NCBI GenBank assembly: GCA_043728315.1
Contig: JAYTMT010000299.1
Span: 1-35,286 of the forward strand
Source of the DNA: JAAFIP01 sp043728315
Lineage (GTDB): Bacteria > Pseudomonadota > Gammaproteobacteria > Burkholderiales > Burkholderiaceae_C
Direction: 5' to 3'
Length of the DNA stretch: 35,286 nucleotides
Shown here: positions 8,322-15,681 of the stretch, piece after piece
Layout of the letters: the number at the start of each line of letters is the position of its first letter
Numbering within the stretch: the stretch's first letter is position 1
Translations under genes and position numbers: made by a program
The notes under the pieces: model-generated
Database searches by the model: none
What the model saw: the letters and a program-made list of their open reading frames with translations, nothing else
What the model was told of the DNA's origin: nothing

Positions 8322-8450
8322 TACGCCCATGATGTCAGGCCACCCGCCCTTGAGCCGATACCCAAAAGCCCGAGTAACGCACTTGGTGTAGTGCCGCCCA
8401 ATACTGTTCGCTTTGAGCCTATGTAGCTACTGGGTTGCGCGCCAAATCAG

Positions 8451-8760
8451 CGTTTTGGGTATCCCGCATTGCGGTTTTAATACCAGATGCACGTTGTTCT
8501 TAGAGTGCTGCATACTATATAAAACGTAGCGCACTATGACCATATGACGCTGACATTGTTACTTTTTTTCATAAAAAATGCATATCTAAGCATGAAACAG
8601 CGTGCCAGCATGCTGTTGACCCTGAAGCTGGGCAGTTTTCTAACCGTTCCGAGCCACTACCGCGCCCTGCGGCTACAGGCAGCTGTGCCAACGCGCAAAC
8701 AATCAGGGCGCTGGGCTTGTTTTTTTGGACAAATGGGGGATCAGGATGAACGGAAAGAAC
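8451..8760 (+). repeat. Long dispersed repeat, copy A (about 300 bp)
   Basis: The same order of blocks recurs, inverted, at about 23890-24163. The blocks are CGTTTTGG.TATCCCG, GGTTTTAATACC, AGAGTGCT, ACTATATAAAACG, the TGAC element, CCAGC.TGCT, TGAAGCTG.GCAGTTTTC, CTGTGCCAA.GCGCAAACAA, and CAGGGCGCTGGGCTTGTTTT. It lies between the XRE regulator and the 3' end of the dehydrogenase gene. No transposase or clear target-site duplication was seen. Confidence 0.8.
8527..8558 (+). repeat. Dispersed TGAC element, copy 2 (matches consensus)
   Basis: 32-bp core, TAGCGCAC through CTGACATTG, with TATGACCA followed by TATGACGC. It lies inside the longer repeat at 8451-8760. The 3' tail TTTTTTTCATAAAAAA follows at the conserved distance. 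Confidence 0.9.
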
Positions 8761-8780
8761 AGGATTGTGTTGCCACCCAC

Positions 8781-9782
8781 TCAGGGCAGCAACACCACTT
8801 TAGCCGAGGCTAGTTTCCCCGTGTCAAGGTCTGCAAATGCCTTGGCACCATCAGCCAGCGGCATGGTTTGCACCCACGACAAATCACCAAAAGCGCCTGC
8901 GTATAGAAGCTTGACCGTAGCGCGCAAATCGGCCGTGGTGTAGGTGTAGGTGCCCATCAGGGTGATTTCAGCCAAGGTGAGCTTGCGCATGTCGATCTCA
9001 CTGGCCCAGTCTTGCAGGCCAATGTGCATCACCACACCGCCCGGCTTTACCGCTTGCAGCGCCACAGCGCGGGTGGTTTTAGAACCCACCGCATCAATCA
9101 CATAGTCAAAGCCGTTTTCTTGCGGCGCGGATTCGCGCGGGTCATAGGTTTGCGCGCCTGCATGCGCCTCAATGGAAGCGCGGCGCAGTGGGTTGGTTTC
9201 AGCCAACACCACATCGCTGCAACCATAGTGCTTGAGCAGCAGGGCAGATAGCATGCCTATGGCGCCGCCGCCAATGACCAGCGTGCGGTTCTCTGGCAGC
9301 GGCCGTGCCATGGCTTTCATGCTCATATTGATAGCATGCAAAGCTGTGGCAGCAGGCTCGGTGAGGGCGGCATGCACCGCGCTCATGTCTTGGGGCATAT
9401 CGATCAACGATTGGGCCGGAATCGACATGTGTTGCGCAAAAGCGCCAGGGCGGGTCATGCCCACCATGGTGCGTTTGCTGCACAGGTTGTTGCGGCCTTG
9501 CACGCAGTAATCGCACACGCCGCAGGTAATCAGTGGATTGCCCGTCACGCGCATGCCCACTGTGTACGCTGGCACAGCGCTTTGCACCACCGTGCCGCAA
9601 AACTCATGGCCCAACACCAAACCCGGCTTGCGGCGTGGATCATGCCCATGGTAGGCGTGCATGTCAGAGCCACAAATGCCCACGGCATCAATTTTGAGCA
9701 CTACCTCGCCCGCTTCCAGCTCGGGCTGCGGGCGCTCTAGCAGTTGCACTTCATTGGGCTGGGTGTAAACAAGGGCTTTCAT
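8781..9782 (-). CDS. Zinc-dependent medium-chain alcohol dehydrogenase, HpsO/HpsP-type candidate
   Basis: 333-residue NAD(P)-dependent MDR dehydrogenase. Catalytic zinc ligands are Cys37 (GICGSDMHAY) and the GHE motif at 58-60. The structural zinc site Cys87, Cys90, Cys93 and Cys101 is complete, and VIGGGAIGML forms the dinucleotide-binding turn. It is closest in style to L-threonine/sorbitol/idonate dehydrogenases. It is the last gene of the minus-strand operon that includes an HpsN-type dehydrogenase, an SDR and an ABC importer. The DHPS pathway of Cupriavidus pinatubonensis uses three dehydrogenases, HpsNOP, two of which interconvert the DHPS enantiomers through a 2-keto intermediate. By position this protein could be one of those two. 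That role is inference; the enzyme family is firm. Confidence 0.87.
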   Translation of the reverse strand: MKALVYTQPNEVQLLERPQPELEAGEVVLKIDAVGICGSDMHAYHGHDPRRKPGLVLGHEFCGTVVQSAVPAYTVGMRVTGNPLITCGVCDYCVQGRNNLCSKRTMVGMTRPGAFAQHMSIPAQSLIDMPQDMSAVHAALTEPAATALHAINMSMKAMARPLPENRTLVIGGGAIGMLSALLLKHYGCSDVVLAETNPLRRASIEAHAGAQTYDPRESAPQENGFDYVIDAVGSKTTRAVALQAVKPGGVVMHIGLQDWASEIDMRKLTLAEITLMGTYTYTTADLRATVKLLYAGAFGDLSWVQTMPLADGAKAFADLDTGKLASAKVVLLP

Positions 9783-9787
9783 GGCTG

Positions 9788-9862
9788 CTAGGTGTGGGTC
9801 GTGTTGGTGGGAGTGTGCATGCGCTCAAGCATTTCGTTGATGTCTTGGGTGGTGTTGGACAT
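9788..9862 (-). CDS. Possible 24-residue micro-ORF between the two dehydrogenase genes
   Basis: An ATG 3 nt after the SDR stop codon opens a 24-codon frame (MSNTTQDI...) that ends in TAG only 5 nt before the ATG of the MDR gene. It fills the otherwise unusual 83-bp gap in a tightly packed operon. It could be a coupling ORF, the relic of a deleted gene's start, or chance. There is no convincing ribosome binding site. Confidence 0.25.
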   Translation of the reverse strand: MSNTTQDINEMLERMHTPTNTTHT

Positions 9863-9865
9863 ACT

Positions 9866-10639
9866 TTATTTCGCCGTGAATCCGCCATCCACCATCAGGG
9901 TTTGGCCTGTGATATAGGCGCTGGCATTGCTGGCTAAAAACACGGTTGCACCATGCAAATCTTCTAGCTTGCCATTGCGCCCAATGCAGGATTGCGCCGC
10001 GTTTTTGTCAGCCAACTCTGCGTTGGCAAACACCGCAGCGGTAAGCGCTGTGGGGAAAAATCCCGGGCCAATCGCGTTGCAAGTGATGCCATGCGCCGAC
10101 CACTCCTGCGCAATAGCGCGGGTGAGCTGCACCACGCCGCCCTTGCCAGCGCCATAGGGTGCGCTGTTGCCAAAGGCACGGTAACTTTGCAGTGATGCAA
10201 TGTTGATGATGCGTCCCCAGCCACGCGCTTTCATGTGCGGCGCTAATGCTTGCGTGAGAAAAAATGGCGCGGACAAATGCAAATTGATCTGCGTTTGCCA
10301 GCTTTGCGGGCTTACCTTGTCAAAGGGCTCGCGCGTGTTAACGCCTGCTGCGTTCACCAAAATATCAATCGGCGACAGGGCAAGCGCTTGGGCTGCGCCA
10401 GCTGTCGTGGCTTCAATATCTGACAAGTCACACGATACCGTTTGTACCTGCATGCCCTGTGCACGCAAGCGCTGCGCGCTACCTTCGAGCGCGTCGGCTC
10501 GTCTGGCCATCAAAATCAGGCGTGCGCCCGCTGCGCCCAGCGCATAGGCCATGGCCTCACCAATGCCAGAATTGCCCCCCGTCACCAGCGCTGTGCGGCC
10601 CTTCAGGTCAAAGAGTTGGCCAACCGCAAGCGCGCTCAT
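9866..10639 (-). CDS. Short-chain dehydrogenase/reductase, HpsO/HpsP-type candidate
   Basis: 257-residue classical SDR. The cofactor motif TGGNSGIG lies at residues 20-27, NAAG at 96-99, catalytic Ser149, and the YxxxK pair Tyr162/Lys166 (YGAGK). The C-terminal YITGQTLMVDGGFTAK is standard for the gluconate 5-dehydrogenase-like branch. The start codon overlaps the stop of the HpsN-type gene (ATGA), so the two are translationally coupled and very likely act on the same pathway. With the MDR gene next door it could supply the enantiomer-interconverting DHPS 2-dehydrogenase activity described for HpsOP. Family firm, substrate inferred. Confidence 0.88.
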   Translation of the reverse strand: MSALAVGQLFDLKGRTALVTGGNSGIGEAMAYALGAAGARLILMARRADALEGSAQRLRAQGMQVQTVSCDLSDIEATTAGAAQALALSPIDILVNAAGVNTREPFDKVSPQSWQTQINLHLSAPFFLTQALAPHMKARGWGRIINIASLQSYRAFGNSAPYGAGKGGVVQLTRAIAQEWSAHGITCNAIGPGFFPTALTAAVFANAELADKNAAQSCIGRNGKLEDLHGATVFLASNASAYITGQTLMVDGGFTAK

Positions 10640-11949
10640 ACCGTCACTGGTATGCCCAAGTCAAATTTTTGACCAGGGAAATACTTGACCAATCGGTCAT
10701 CTGCCGTGCGGGCATGCCCCTCCATGCCCTCTAGGCGCGAGATGCGCGCAGTGGCCAAACCAATGTCGCGCGCAGCTTCGCGGTTCATTTTTTGCCATGT
10801 GAAGGTTTTAAGGAATTTATGCACAGACAGCCCACCCGAGTAGCGCGCTGCGCCCTTGGTGGGCAACACATGGTTAGGGCCGCTGGCTTTGTCGCCATAG
10901 GCCACCGTGGTTTCTTCGCCTAAAAACAGCGAGCCATAGCAGGTCAAGGTGTTTAGCCACCAGTCTAAGTCGGCTGCGTGCACTTCTAAATGCTCAGAGG
11001 CGTATTGGTCGGATATGGTAGCCACCTCCTCGCGGGTGTCACACACAATCACCTCGCCATAATCGCGCCACGCGCAGCCAGCGGCATCACGTGCCGTGGG
11101 TGGCAAAGCATCAATCAGCAGCGGCACAAGGCGCATCACCTCTAGAGCCAAGGCGTGGCTGGTGGTAAACAGCCAAGCAGGTGACTCATGGCCATGCTCG
11201 GCCTGGCCTACCAAATCGCTGGCCACCATGGCTGGGTCGGCGGTTTCATCCGCTATCACCGCCACCTCAGAGGGGCCTGCAAACACATCAATGCCCACCT
11301 TGCCAAACAAACTGCGCTTGGCCTCGGCCACAAATTTATTGCCCGGCCCCACAATCACGTCAGCCGCCTTGCCAGTGAACAAGCCATAGGCCATGGAGGC
11401 TATGGCCTGCACGCCGCCCAGTGTCATGATTACGTCAGCGCCTGCTTTGTTAAAAGCGTACATCAAATACGGGTGCATAGGCCCGCCGCGAAACGGCCCC
11501 GAGCAGGCAATGATGGTTTTCACCCCCGCCGCCTTGGCTGTGGCCACGCCCATATAGGCCGATGCTATGTGGGCATAACGCCCCGCAGGCGCATAACAGC
11601 CCGCCACATTCACAGGCAACACGCGCTGCCCTGCAATCACGCCCGGGTGCAGCTCCACAGAGAAGTCTGACAAAGACTTGCGCTGCGCCATGGCAAAGTC
11701 AAACACCTGCTTGATTGCAAAATCAATGTCTTGTTTGACTTGGGCTGGCACATTGCGCGCATTCTCAGCAATCTCCGCTGCACTCACCACCATCTCGCCC
11801 TGCCATTTGTCCAAATCCAAGGCGTATTGGCGCACCGCTTGCTCGCCACCGGCTTGAATTTTGCCCAGCATGTCAGAGACCACTTTTTGCGCACTGGCGG
11901 TTTCGGTTTCTGGGGTTTTATCGGCTTTTTTGAGATACGTGATGGTCAT
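10636..11949 (-). CDS. hpsN: HpsN-type sulfopropanediol 3-dehydrogenase (histidinol dehydrogenase family)
   Basis: 437-residue member of the histidinol dehydrogenase family. HpsN of Cupriavidus pinatubonensis oxidises (R)-DHPS to (R)-sulfolactate with NAD+. Family signatures are visible: VNVAGCYAPAGRYAHIASAYMGV, a VGPGNKFVAEAKR block, VGQAEHGHE (zinc-site Gln and His), the SEHLEVHA pair, DKASGPNHVLPT, and MEGHARTADDR near the C-terminus. The last segment is, as I recall, a feature of the HpsN subfamily rather than of true HisD. There are no other histidine-biosynthesis genes around it. The neighbours are two further dehydrogenases, a NitT/TauT-type importer and a LacI regulator, matching the hps gene set except for the transporter type. 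Other substrates of HpsN-like enzymes cannot be excluded. Confidence 0.8.
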   Translation of the reverse strand: MTITYLKKADKTPETETASAQKVVSDMLGKIQAGGEQAVRQYALDLDKWQGEMVVSAAEIAENARNVPAQVKQDIDFAIKQVFDFAMAQRKSLSDFSVELHPGVIAGQRVLPVNVAGCYAPAGRYAHIASAYMGVATAKAAGVKTIIACSGPFRGGPMHPYLMYAFNKAGADVIMTLGGVQAIASMAYGLFTGKAADVIVGPGNKFVAEAKRSLFGKVGIDVFAGPSEVAVIADETADPAMVASDLVGQAEHGHESPAWLFTTSHALALEVMRLVPLLIDALPPTARDAAGCAWRDYGEVIVCDTREEVATISDQYASEHLEVHAADLDWWLNTLTCYGSLFLGEETTVAYGDKASGPNHVLPTKGAARYSGGLSVHKFLKTFTWQKMNREAARDIGLATARISRLEGMEGHARTADDRLVKYFPGQKFDLGIPVTV

Positions 11950-11981
11950 GGGAAATTGCTCGAAGGCTGTTGAGGGGAGGG

Positions 11982-13046
11982 TTATTTGGTGCTGTTGGCC
12001 ATCTCGCGCAGCTTGGGGTCTGCGTTCACCAGCTTCATGTATTCGTCGGTGACATAGTCAGCCACCTTGGGCAGCTCTTGCACTGCACCGGTCTCTTTCA
12101 TGAAGTTAGACAACTCGCCAAACCAGCCATCTACCGTAGAGCCACTGCCTTTGCGGTCCATCATGGCCAGCTGCTGGGCCAACGAGTAGGTGGGGCGGGT
12201 GTCAAACTCTTTTTGCATCGCACCATCGCTCAAGCTCACGCCGCCTTTGGCATAAAAGTCGCGCATCATTTTGATCGACTCGGCTTTGTTGGCATTCATC
12301 CAGCTCCAAGCGCGCAGGTACACGGCCAAGAATTTGGCCACGTTTTGTGGATTTTCTTTGGCGTAATCTCCACGGGCGATCAAGGCGCCTGGCACCACCG
12401 CACCCGCATCTTTGCCAGAGCAAAGCACTTTGGCTCCGGCTTTTTCTTCCACGGTGTAAATATTAGGCGCCCACATGCCTGCCAGATCGGAATTGTTGGA
12501 CGACACGGCAGAGATGATTTCTGCTTGGCCCATGTTTTTCATGAGCACGTCGGCTTTTTTCAGGCCGTATTTTTTCAGGCATGCCTGCACCGCGTAATCG
12601 GCCGTGGAGTTTTGCGTCAAGGTGATGGTTTTGCCGCGCAGTGCATTGGCTGGATTGGCGGCAAATTCTGCGGCTGCTTTGGCGCTGCCTACCAAGGCAT
12701 TGCCCGCCGATTCGTCGTTGCTGATGCCAATGGTTTTGATGCCAAAGCGCACATGGCCCAGCACGGCGGGCACTGAGCCTGTACCGCCCACATCCCAAGA
12801 CTTGGCGGCTGAAGCTGCAATTTGCGGCACGCCCGCTGGGAAGGTGCTGAATTCTGGCGCTAAGCCCACGTCTTTCCACCAGCCTTTTTCGGTGGCCACA
12901 TGGAATGGCATGGCCCAATACAGCGAGGGCTGGTAGCTGATTTTGATGGGGGTTAATGCCTGCGCTTGCACGCTGGACATCAGGCCAAAGCCAATGCTGA
13001 TGGCAATGGCGCTGGAAGTGAGGTGTTTTTTGAGGTGTTTTTTCAT
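11982..13046 (-). CDS. NitT/TauT-family ABC transporter substrate-binding protein
   Basis: 354-residue periplasmic binding protein. A signal peptide (MKKHLKKHL, then a hydrophobic stretch ending SSVQAQA near residue 30) is followed by an NMT1/SsuA-type fold: ISYQPSLYWAMPFHVATEKGWWKDVGL, a WDVGGTGSVPAVLG segment, LRGKTITLTQNSTADYAVQACLKKYGL, and NSDLAGMWAPN in the place of TauA's AFVW. A strong AGGAGA ribosome binding site precedes the ATG. It lies 32 bp before hpsN and 55 bp after the ATPase gene in the same operon. It probably binds the sulfonate that the three dehydrogenases oxidise. The ligand is inferred from context. Confidence 0.88.
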   Translation of the reverse strand: MKKHLKKHLTSSAIAISIGFGLMSSVQAQALTPIKISYQPSLYWAMPFHVATEKGWWKDVGLAPEFSTFPAGVPQIAASAAKSWDVGGTGSVPAVLGHVRFGIKTIGISNDESAGNALVGSAKAAAEFAANPANALRGKTITLTQNSTADYAVQACLKKYGLKKADVLMKNMGQAEIISAVSSNNSDLAGMWAPNIYTVEEKAGAKVLCSGKDAGAVVPGALIARGDYAKENPQNVAKFLAVYLRAWSWMNANKAESIKMMRDFYAKGGVSLSDGAMQKEFDTRPTYSLAQQLAMMDRKGSGSTVDGWFGELSNFMKETGAVQELPKVADYVTDEYMKLVNADPKLREMANSTK

Positions 13047-13101
13047 GCGAATGTCTCCTAGTGGTTAATAAAAAATAAAAGGGGGAAAGGGTTACTAAAA
13101 A

Positions 13102-13896
13102 TCAATGGTCGCCCGCGTGCTCAGCGCGCAGGGATTTCCAAATTTTGGTGCGCAGGTGCACAAAAGAGGCCAAGTCCATCACGTCTTCAATTTTGGTGTG
13201 TTGGTCCCAGCGCTCTTCTTGCCTGACTGATTTCACGTCCAGTATTTCTTTGAGCTTGCCGGGTCTGCCTGTCATGATGACCACGCGGTCAGCCAAGTAC
13301 ACCGCCTCTTCGACCGAATGGGTGATGAACAATACCGTGCGCGGATTGGTGCGAGCAAGCTTGACCAGCTCCTCTTGCATGACCACCCGGGTTTGCGCGT
13401 CCAGCGCGCCAAAGGGCTCGTCCATCAGCAAGGCTTCAGGGTCTAGCGCATAGGCGCGTGCAATGGCTACCCGCTGCTGCATGCCGCCAGACAGCTGGTG
13501 TGGGTAGGCTTTTTCGTAGCCCGTGAGGTTCATCAGCGCGATGTAATGCGTGATGGTTGCATGCCGCTGTGCCTGGTCTATGCCTTTGGCGCGCAAACCA
13601 AAATCGATGTTGTCATAGACCGACTTCCATGGGAAAAGCGCAAACTGCTGGAACACTACGGCGCGGTCAGGGCCCGGCTCGGTGACTAGTTTGTTGCTGA
13701 CCTTTACAGTGCCGCTGCTTGGAAACTCTAAGCCAGCGGCCATGCGCATGCAGGTAGTTTTGCCGCAGCCTGAGGGACCCACAATGGCGACAAATTCTTT
13801 GTCTTGCACAGTTAAGTTGATATCGTCCAATACCAACAGGTCTTTGCCGCCTTGCTGAAAAACACGGCTGACATGTGAGAATTCTATGGCGCTCAT
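13102..13896 (-). CDS. NitT/TauT-family ABC transporter ATP-binding protein
   Basis: 264-residue ATPase of the operon's importer. It has Walker A GPSGCGKTT, Q-loop VVFQQFALFPW, signature LSGGMQQRVAIARAY, Walker B LLMDEPFGALD and H-loop ITHSVEEAVYLAD. A C-terminal extension (VKSVRQEERWDQHTKIEDVMDL) is usual in the sulfonate/nitrate branch. I took the ATG at 13896 (MSAIEFSHV); an in-frame TTG at 13929 would add 11 residues. No clear ribosome binding site is seen for either, but the gene sits 46 bp (13 bp if the TTG is used) from the preceding permease and is probably translated from a shared message. Confidence 0.9.
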   Translation of the reverse strand: MSAIEFSHVSRVFQQGGKDLLVLDDINLTVQDKEFVAIVGPSGCGKTTCMRMAAGLEFPSSGTVKVSNKLVTEPGPDRAVVFQQFALFPWKSVYDNIDFGLRAKGIDQAQRHATITHYIALMNLTGYEKAYPHQLSGGMQQRVAIARAYALDPEALLMDEPFGALDAQTRVVMQEELVKLARTNPRTVLFITHSVEEAVYLADRVVIMTGRPGKLKEILDVKSVRQEERWDQHTKIEDVMDLASFVHLRTKIWKSLRAEHAGDH

Positions 13897-13942
13897 AATA
13901 AGACAGGTTTGTTGGCAGATGGAGGGCAATTAAAGCTAGGCA

Positions 13943-14722
13943 TTAGCGGTATTTAAGCAAGCGGGCTTCTAATTTACGAATAAGAATGTCGATGACTACG
14001 CCCACCGCACCAATGGCCACCATGCCCGCCATCACGATGTCGGTGGCCACGGCGCTTTGCCCTTTGACAATCATGTAACCCATGCCGCTGCTGGCCACAA
14101 TCAGCTCCGCGCCCACCAAGGACAGCCAGCCCAAGCCCGCGCCAATGCGCAAGCCTGCAATGATGGACGGTATGGCCGCAGGAAACAACACTTCGGTGAT
14201 GGTTTTATAGCTGCCAATGCCCAGCATACTGGCCGCTTCTAAAAACCGAATATCAACAGCCCGCGCACCTCTGTAGGCGTTGATCAAACAAGGCGGGAAT
14301 GCCCCCACAAAAATAATCAAAGTGGGTCCGCCTATGCCTGTGCCAAACCACAGCGCAGCAAACGGCACCCATGCCACGGGCGCTATGAAGCGAATGCCAT
14401 CAAACAAAGGGCTCACAATATCGTCTAGCAGCCGAAAGCGCCCCATCAGCAAGCCCAATGGCACGCCCACTGCGGCGGCCAGACCAAAGCCCATGGCATA
14501 GCGCCCAATGCTAGAGAGCATGTGCTGGGGCAATGTATGCCCAGCAAAGGGCTCTTGGCACAAACGCAGCAAGGTTGCCAGCACTTGGTGCGGCATGGGT
14601 AAAAACTTAGGCGGTGCCAGCTGCAGCACGGCAGCGGCGTACCACAGACCAAAAAATGCCGCCGTGCCAATGGCTGTGTAGCGAATGGTCTCGCTGCGGG
14701 TCAATGCCTCGTTGCGGCTCAT
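13943..14722 (-). CDS. NitT/TauT-family ABC transporter permease, second subunit
   Basis: 259-residue inner-membrane permease with about six hydrophobic segments. The EAA-type loop reads EAASMLGIGSYKTITEVLFPAAIP, followed by IIAGLRIGAGLGWLSLVGAELI. The ATG at 14722 overlaps the stop of the upstream permease gene as ATGA, which fixes the start over a longer frame from 14746. Two different permease genes in one operon suggest a heterodimeric membrane channel, whereas TauC-type systems normally use a homodimer. Confidence 0.9.
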   Translation of the reverse strand: MSRNEALTRSETIRYTAIGTAAFFGLWYAAAVLQLAPPKFLPMPHQVLATLLRLCQEPFAGHTLPQHMLSSIGRYAMGFGLAAAVGVPLGLLMGRFRLLDDIVSPLFDGIRFIAPVAWVPFAALWFGTGIGGPTLIIFVGAFPPCLINAYRGARAVDIRFLEAASMLGIGSYKTITEVLFPAAIPSIIAGLRIGAGLGWLSLVGAELIVASSGMGYMIVKGQSAVATDIVMAGMVAIGAVGVVIDILIRKLEARLLKYR

Positions 14723-15516
14723 GCGGCCACCCTTCCCACGCGCCAAGGCATGGCACGCGCCTCAAGCAGCCCCAGCAGCCAAGTGGTGGCTGCGCCGCAA
14801 ACGCCCACGCAGGCCATGGCCACCAAGATCATGGCGGGGTAAATGTCTTGTGCTGCTTGGTTCAAAATGCTGCCCAAGCCATACAAAGCACCGATCAGCT
14901 CAGCGGCCACCAAGGTAGTCCAACTGGCTTGCAAGGACAGGCGCAGGCCCGTAAAAATCATTGACATGCTGCCAGGCACCAGCACCTCCATGAGCATCTT
15001 CCAGCCTTTGATACCAAGCATATTGGCAGCTTCTATGACTGGTGTTTCGATGTTGCGTACACCGGTGTAGCTGTTGATCACCGACGGCACAAATGCGGCT
15101 ACAAATATCACCAAAATTTTGGATGCGTCTTCTAAGCCCAGCCAAACGATAGCTAAGGGTATCCATGCCAGCGGCGGGATCGGGCGCAAGAGCAAGAAGG
15201 CGGGGTTAATCAAGGCCTCGGCCTTGCGCGAATAGCCCATGAGTATGCCCAGCGGTATGCCCACCGCCACCGCCACCGAAAAGCCCATAGCCACCAGTTT
15301 CAAGCTGTGCAACACATGCTGGTGCAGCTTGCCATTGCCGTAGCCATCCAAAGCAATGGTACGCAGCGAATTGAGCCACTCGCTGGGCTGTGGAAAGCGC
15401 ACGGGGTTGATCAGCCCAGTGGCCGTGGTGGCCACATACCAAAGCAACAAGACCACGACCAATGTGACCAAGCCAATGGCTGTTCTTCGTTGGTCTGGCG
15501 AGGATTTTTTGGACAT
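14719..15516 (-). CDS. NitT/TauT-family ABC transporter permease, first subunit; first gene of the operon
   Basis: 265-residue permease with a short polar N-terminus (MSKKSSPDQRRT) and about six membrane segments. RPIPPLAWIPLAIVWLG and the EAA-type loop EAANMLGIKGWKMLMEVLVPGSMS are clear. I chose the ATG at 15516 over an upstream in-frame start because the longer form would run through the predicted operator at 15540-15553. It is the first gene of the hps-like operon and is read away from the LacI-type regulator. It pairs with the following permease (4-nt overlap). Confidence 0.9.
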   Translation of the reverse strand: MSKKSSPDQRRTAIGLVTLVVVLLLWYVATTATGLINPVRFPQPSEWLNSLRTIALDGYGNGKLHQHVLHSLKLVAMGFSVAVAVGIPLGILMGYSRKAEALINPAFLLLRPIPPLAWIPLAIVWLGLEDASKILVIFVAAFVPSVINSYTGVRNIETPVIEAANMLGIKGWKMLMEVLVPGSMSMIFTGLRLSLQASWTTLVAAELIGALYGLGSILNQAAQDIYPAMILVAMACVGVCGAATTWLLGLLEARAMPWRVGRVAA

Positions 15517-15539
15517 TTTCCAATGGTTACGGTAAAATT

Positions 15540-15553
15540 TGTAAGCGCTTGCA
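15540..15553. promoter_or_regulatory. LacI-family operator
   Basis: TGTAAGCGCTTGCA is a near-perfect 14-bp palindrome with the central CpG (AAGCGCTT) typical of LacI/PurR/GalR-family operators. It sits immediately downstream of the predicted promoter on the minus strand, where repressor binding would block transcription of the operon, and in the same divergent gap as the regulator gene. The likely binder is the regulator at 15682. Confidence 0.75.
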
Positions 15554-15556
15554 TTT

Positions 15557-15585
15557 ATTCTTGCTTGGCTTGCTGCCGCTGTCAA
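15557..15585 (-). promoter_or_regulatory. Sigma-70 promoter of the hps-like operon
   Basis: Read on the minus strand: a consensus -35 TTGACA (15580-15585), a 17-bp spacer, and -10 AAGAAT (15557-15562, four of six matches). The LacI-type operator begins 3 bp further on, so it would cover the transcription start. This gives a leader of about 35-40 nt before the first permease gene. Confidence 0.65.
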
Positions 15586-15681
15586 GGCAAAATCACAAAA
15601 TTCCGCCCAAACCTAGGGAAGACACTTAAACTTGCAGCACTTTGCAGCAAGTTTTAGCCAGCTTACACACATTAACCCCAC

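Larger units (their letters stand above)
8261..8780. other. 520-bp intergenic region made mostly of repeat sequence
   Basis: Holds the operator palindrome at 8305-8321, an 11-bp perfect inverted pair (GATACCCAAAA at 8357-8367 and its complement at 8453-8463), and the longer repeat at about 8451-8760 with the TGAC element inside it. An open frame from 8544 exists but has the composition of read-through repeat, so I do not call a gene. Confidence 0.6.

Noticed and set aside
8544..8813. 89-codon frame starting MTLTLLLFF in the intergenic repeat
   Set aside because: Its start is the TGAC element itself and the inverted second copy of the repeat has stops in the same frame, so it is not conserved as protein. 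It also runs into the 3' end of the dehydrogenase gene.
10636..11949. Annotation as histidinol dehydrogenase HisD of histidine biosynthesis
   Set aside because: No his genes are nearby. The neighbours are sulfonate-type transport and two other alcohol dehydrogenases under a LacI regulator, and the C-terminal GHARTADDR segment fits the HpsN subfamily better.
11970..12776. 268-codon plus-strand frame opposite the substrate-binding protein
   Set aside because: Antisense shadow of a gene with a signal peptide and a binding-protein fold; its product is rich in His/Gly/Phe with no motif.
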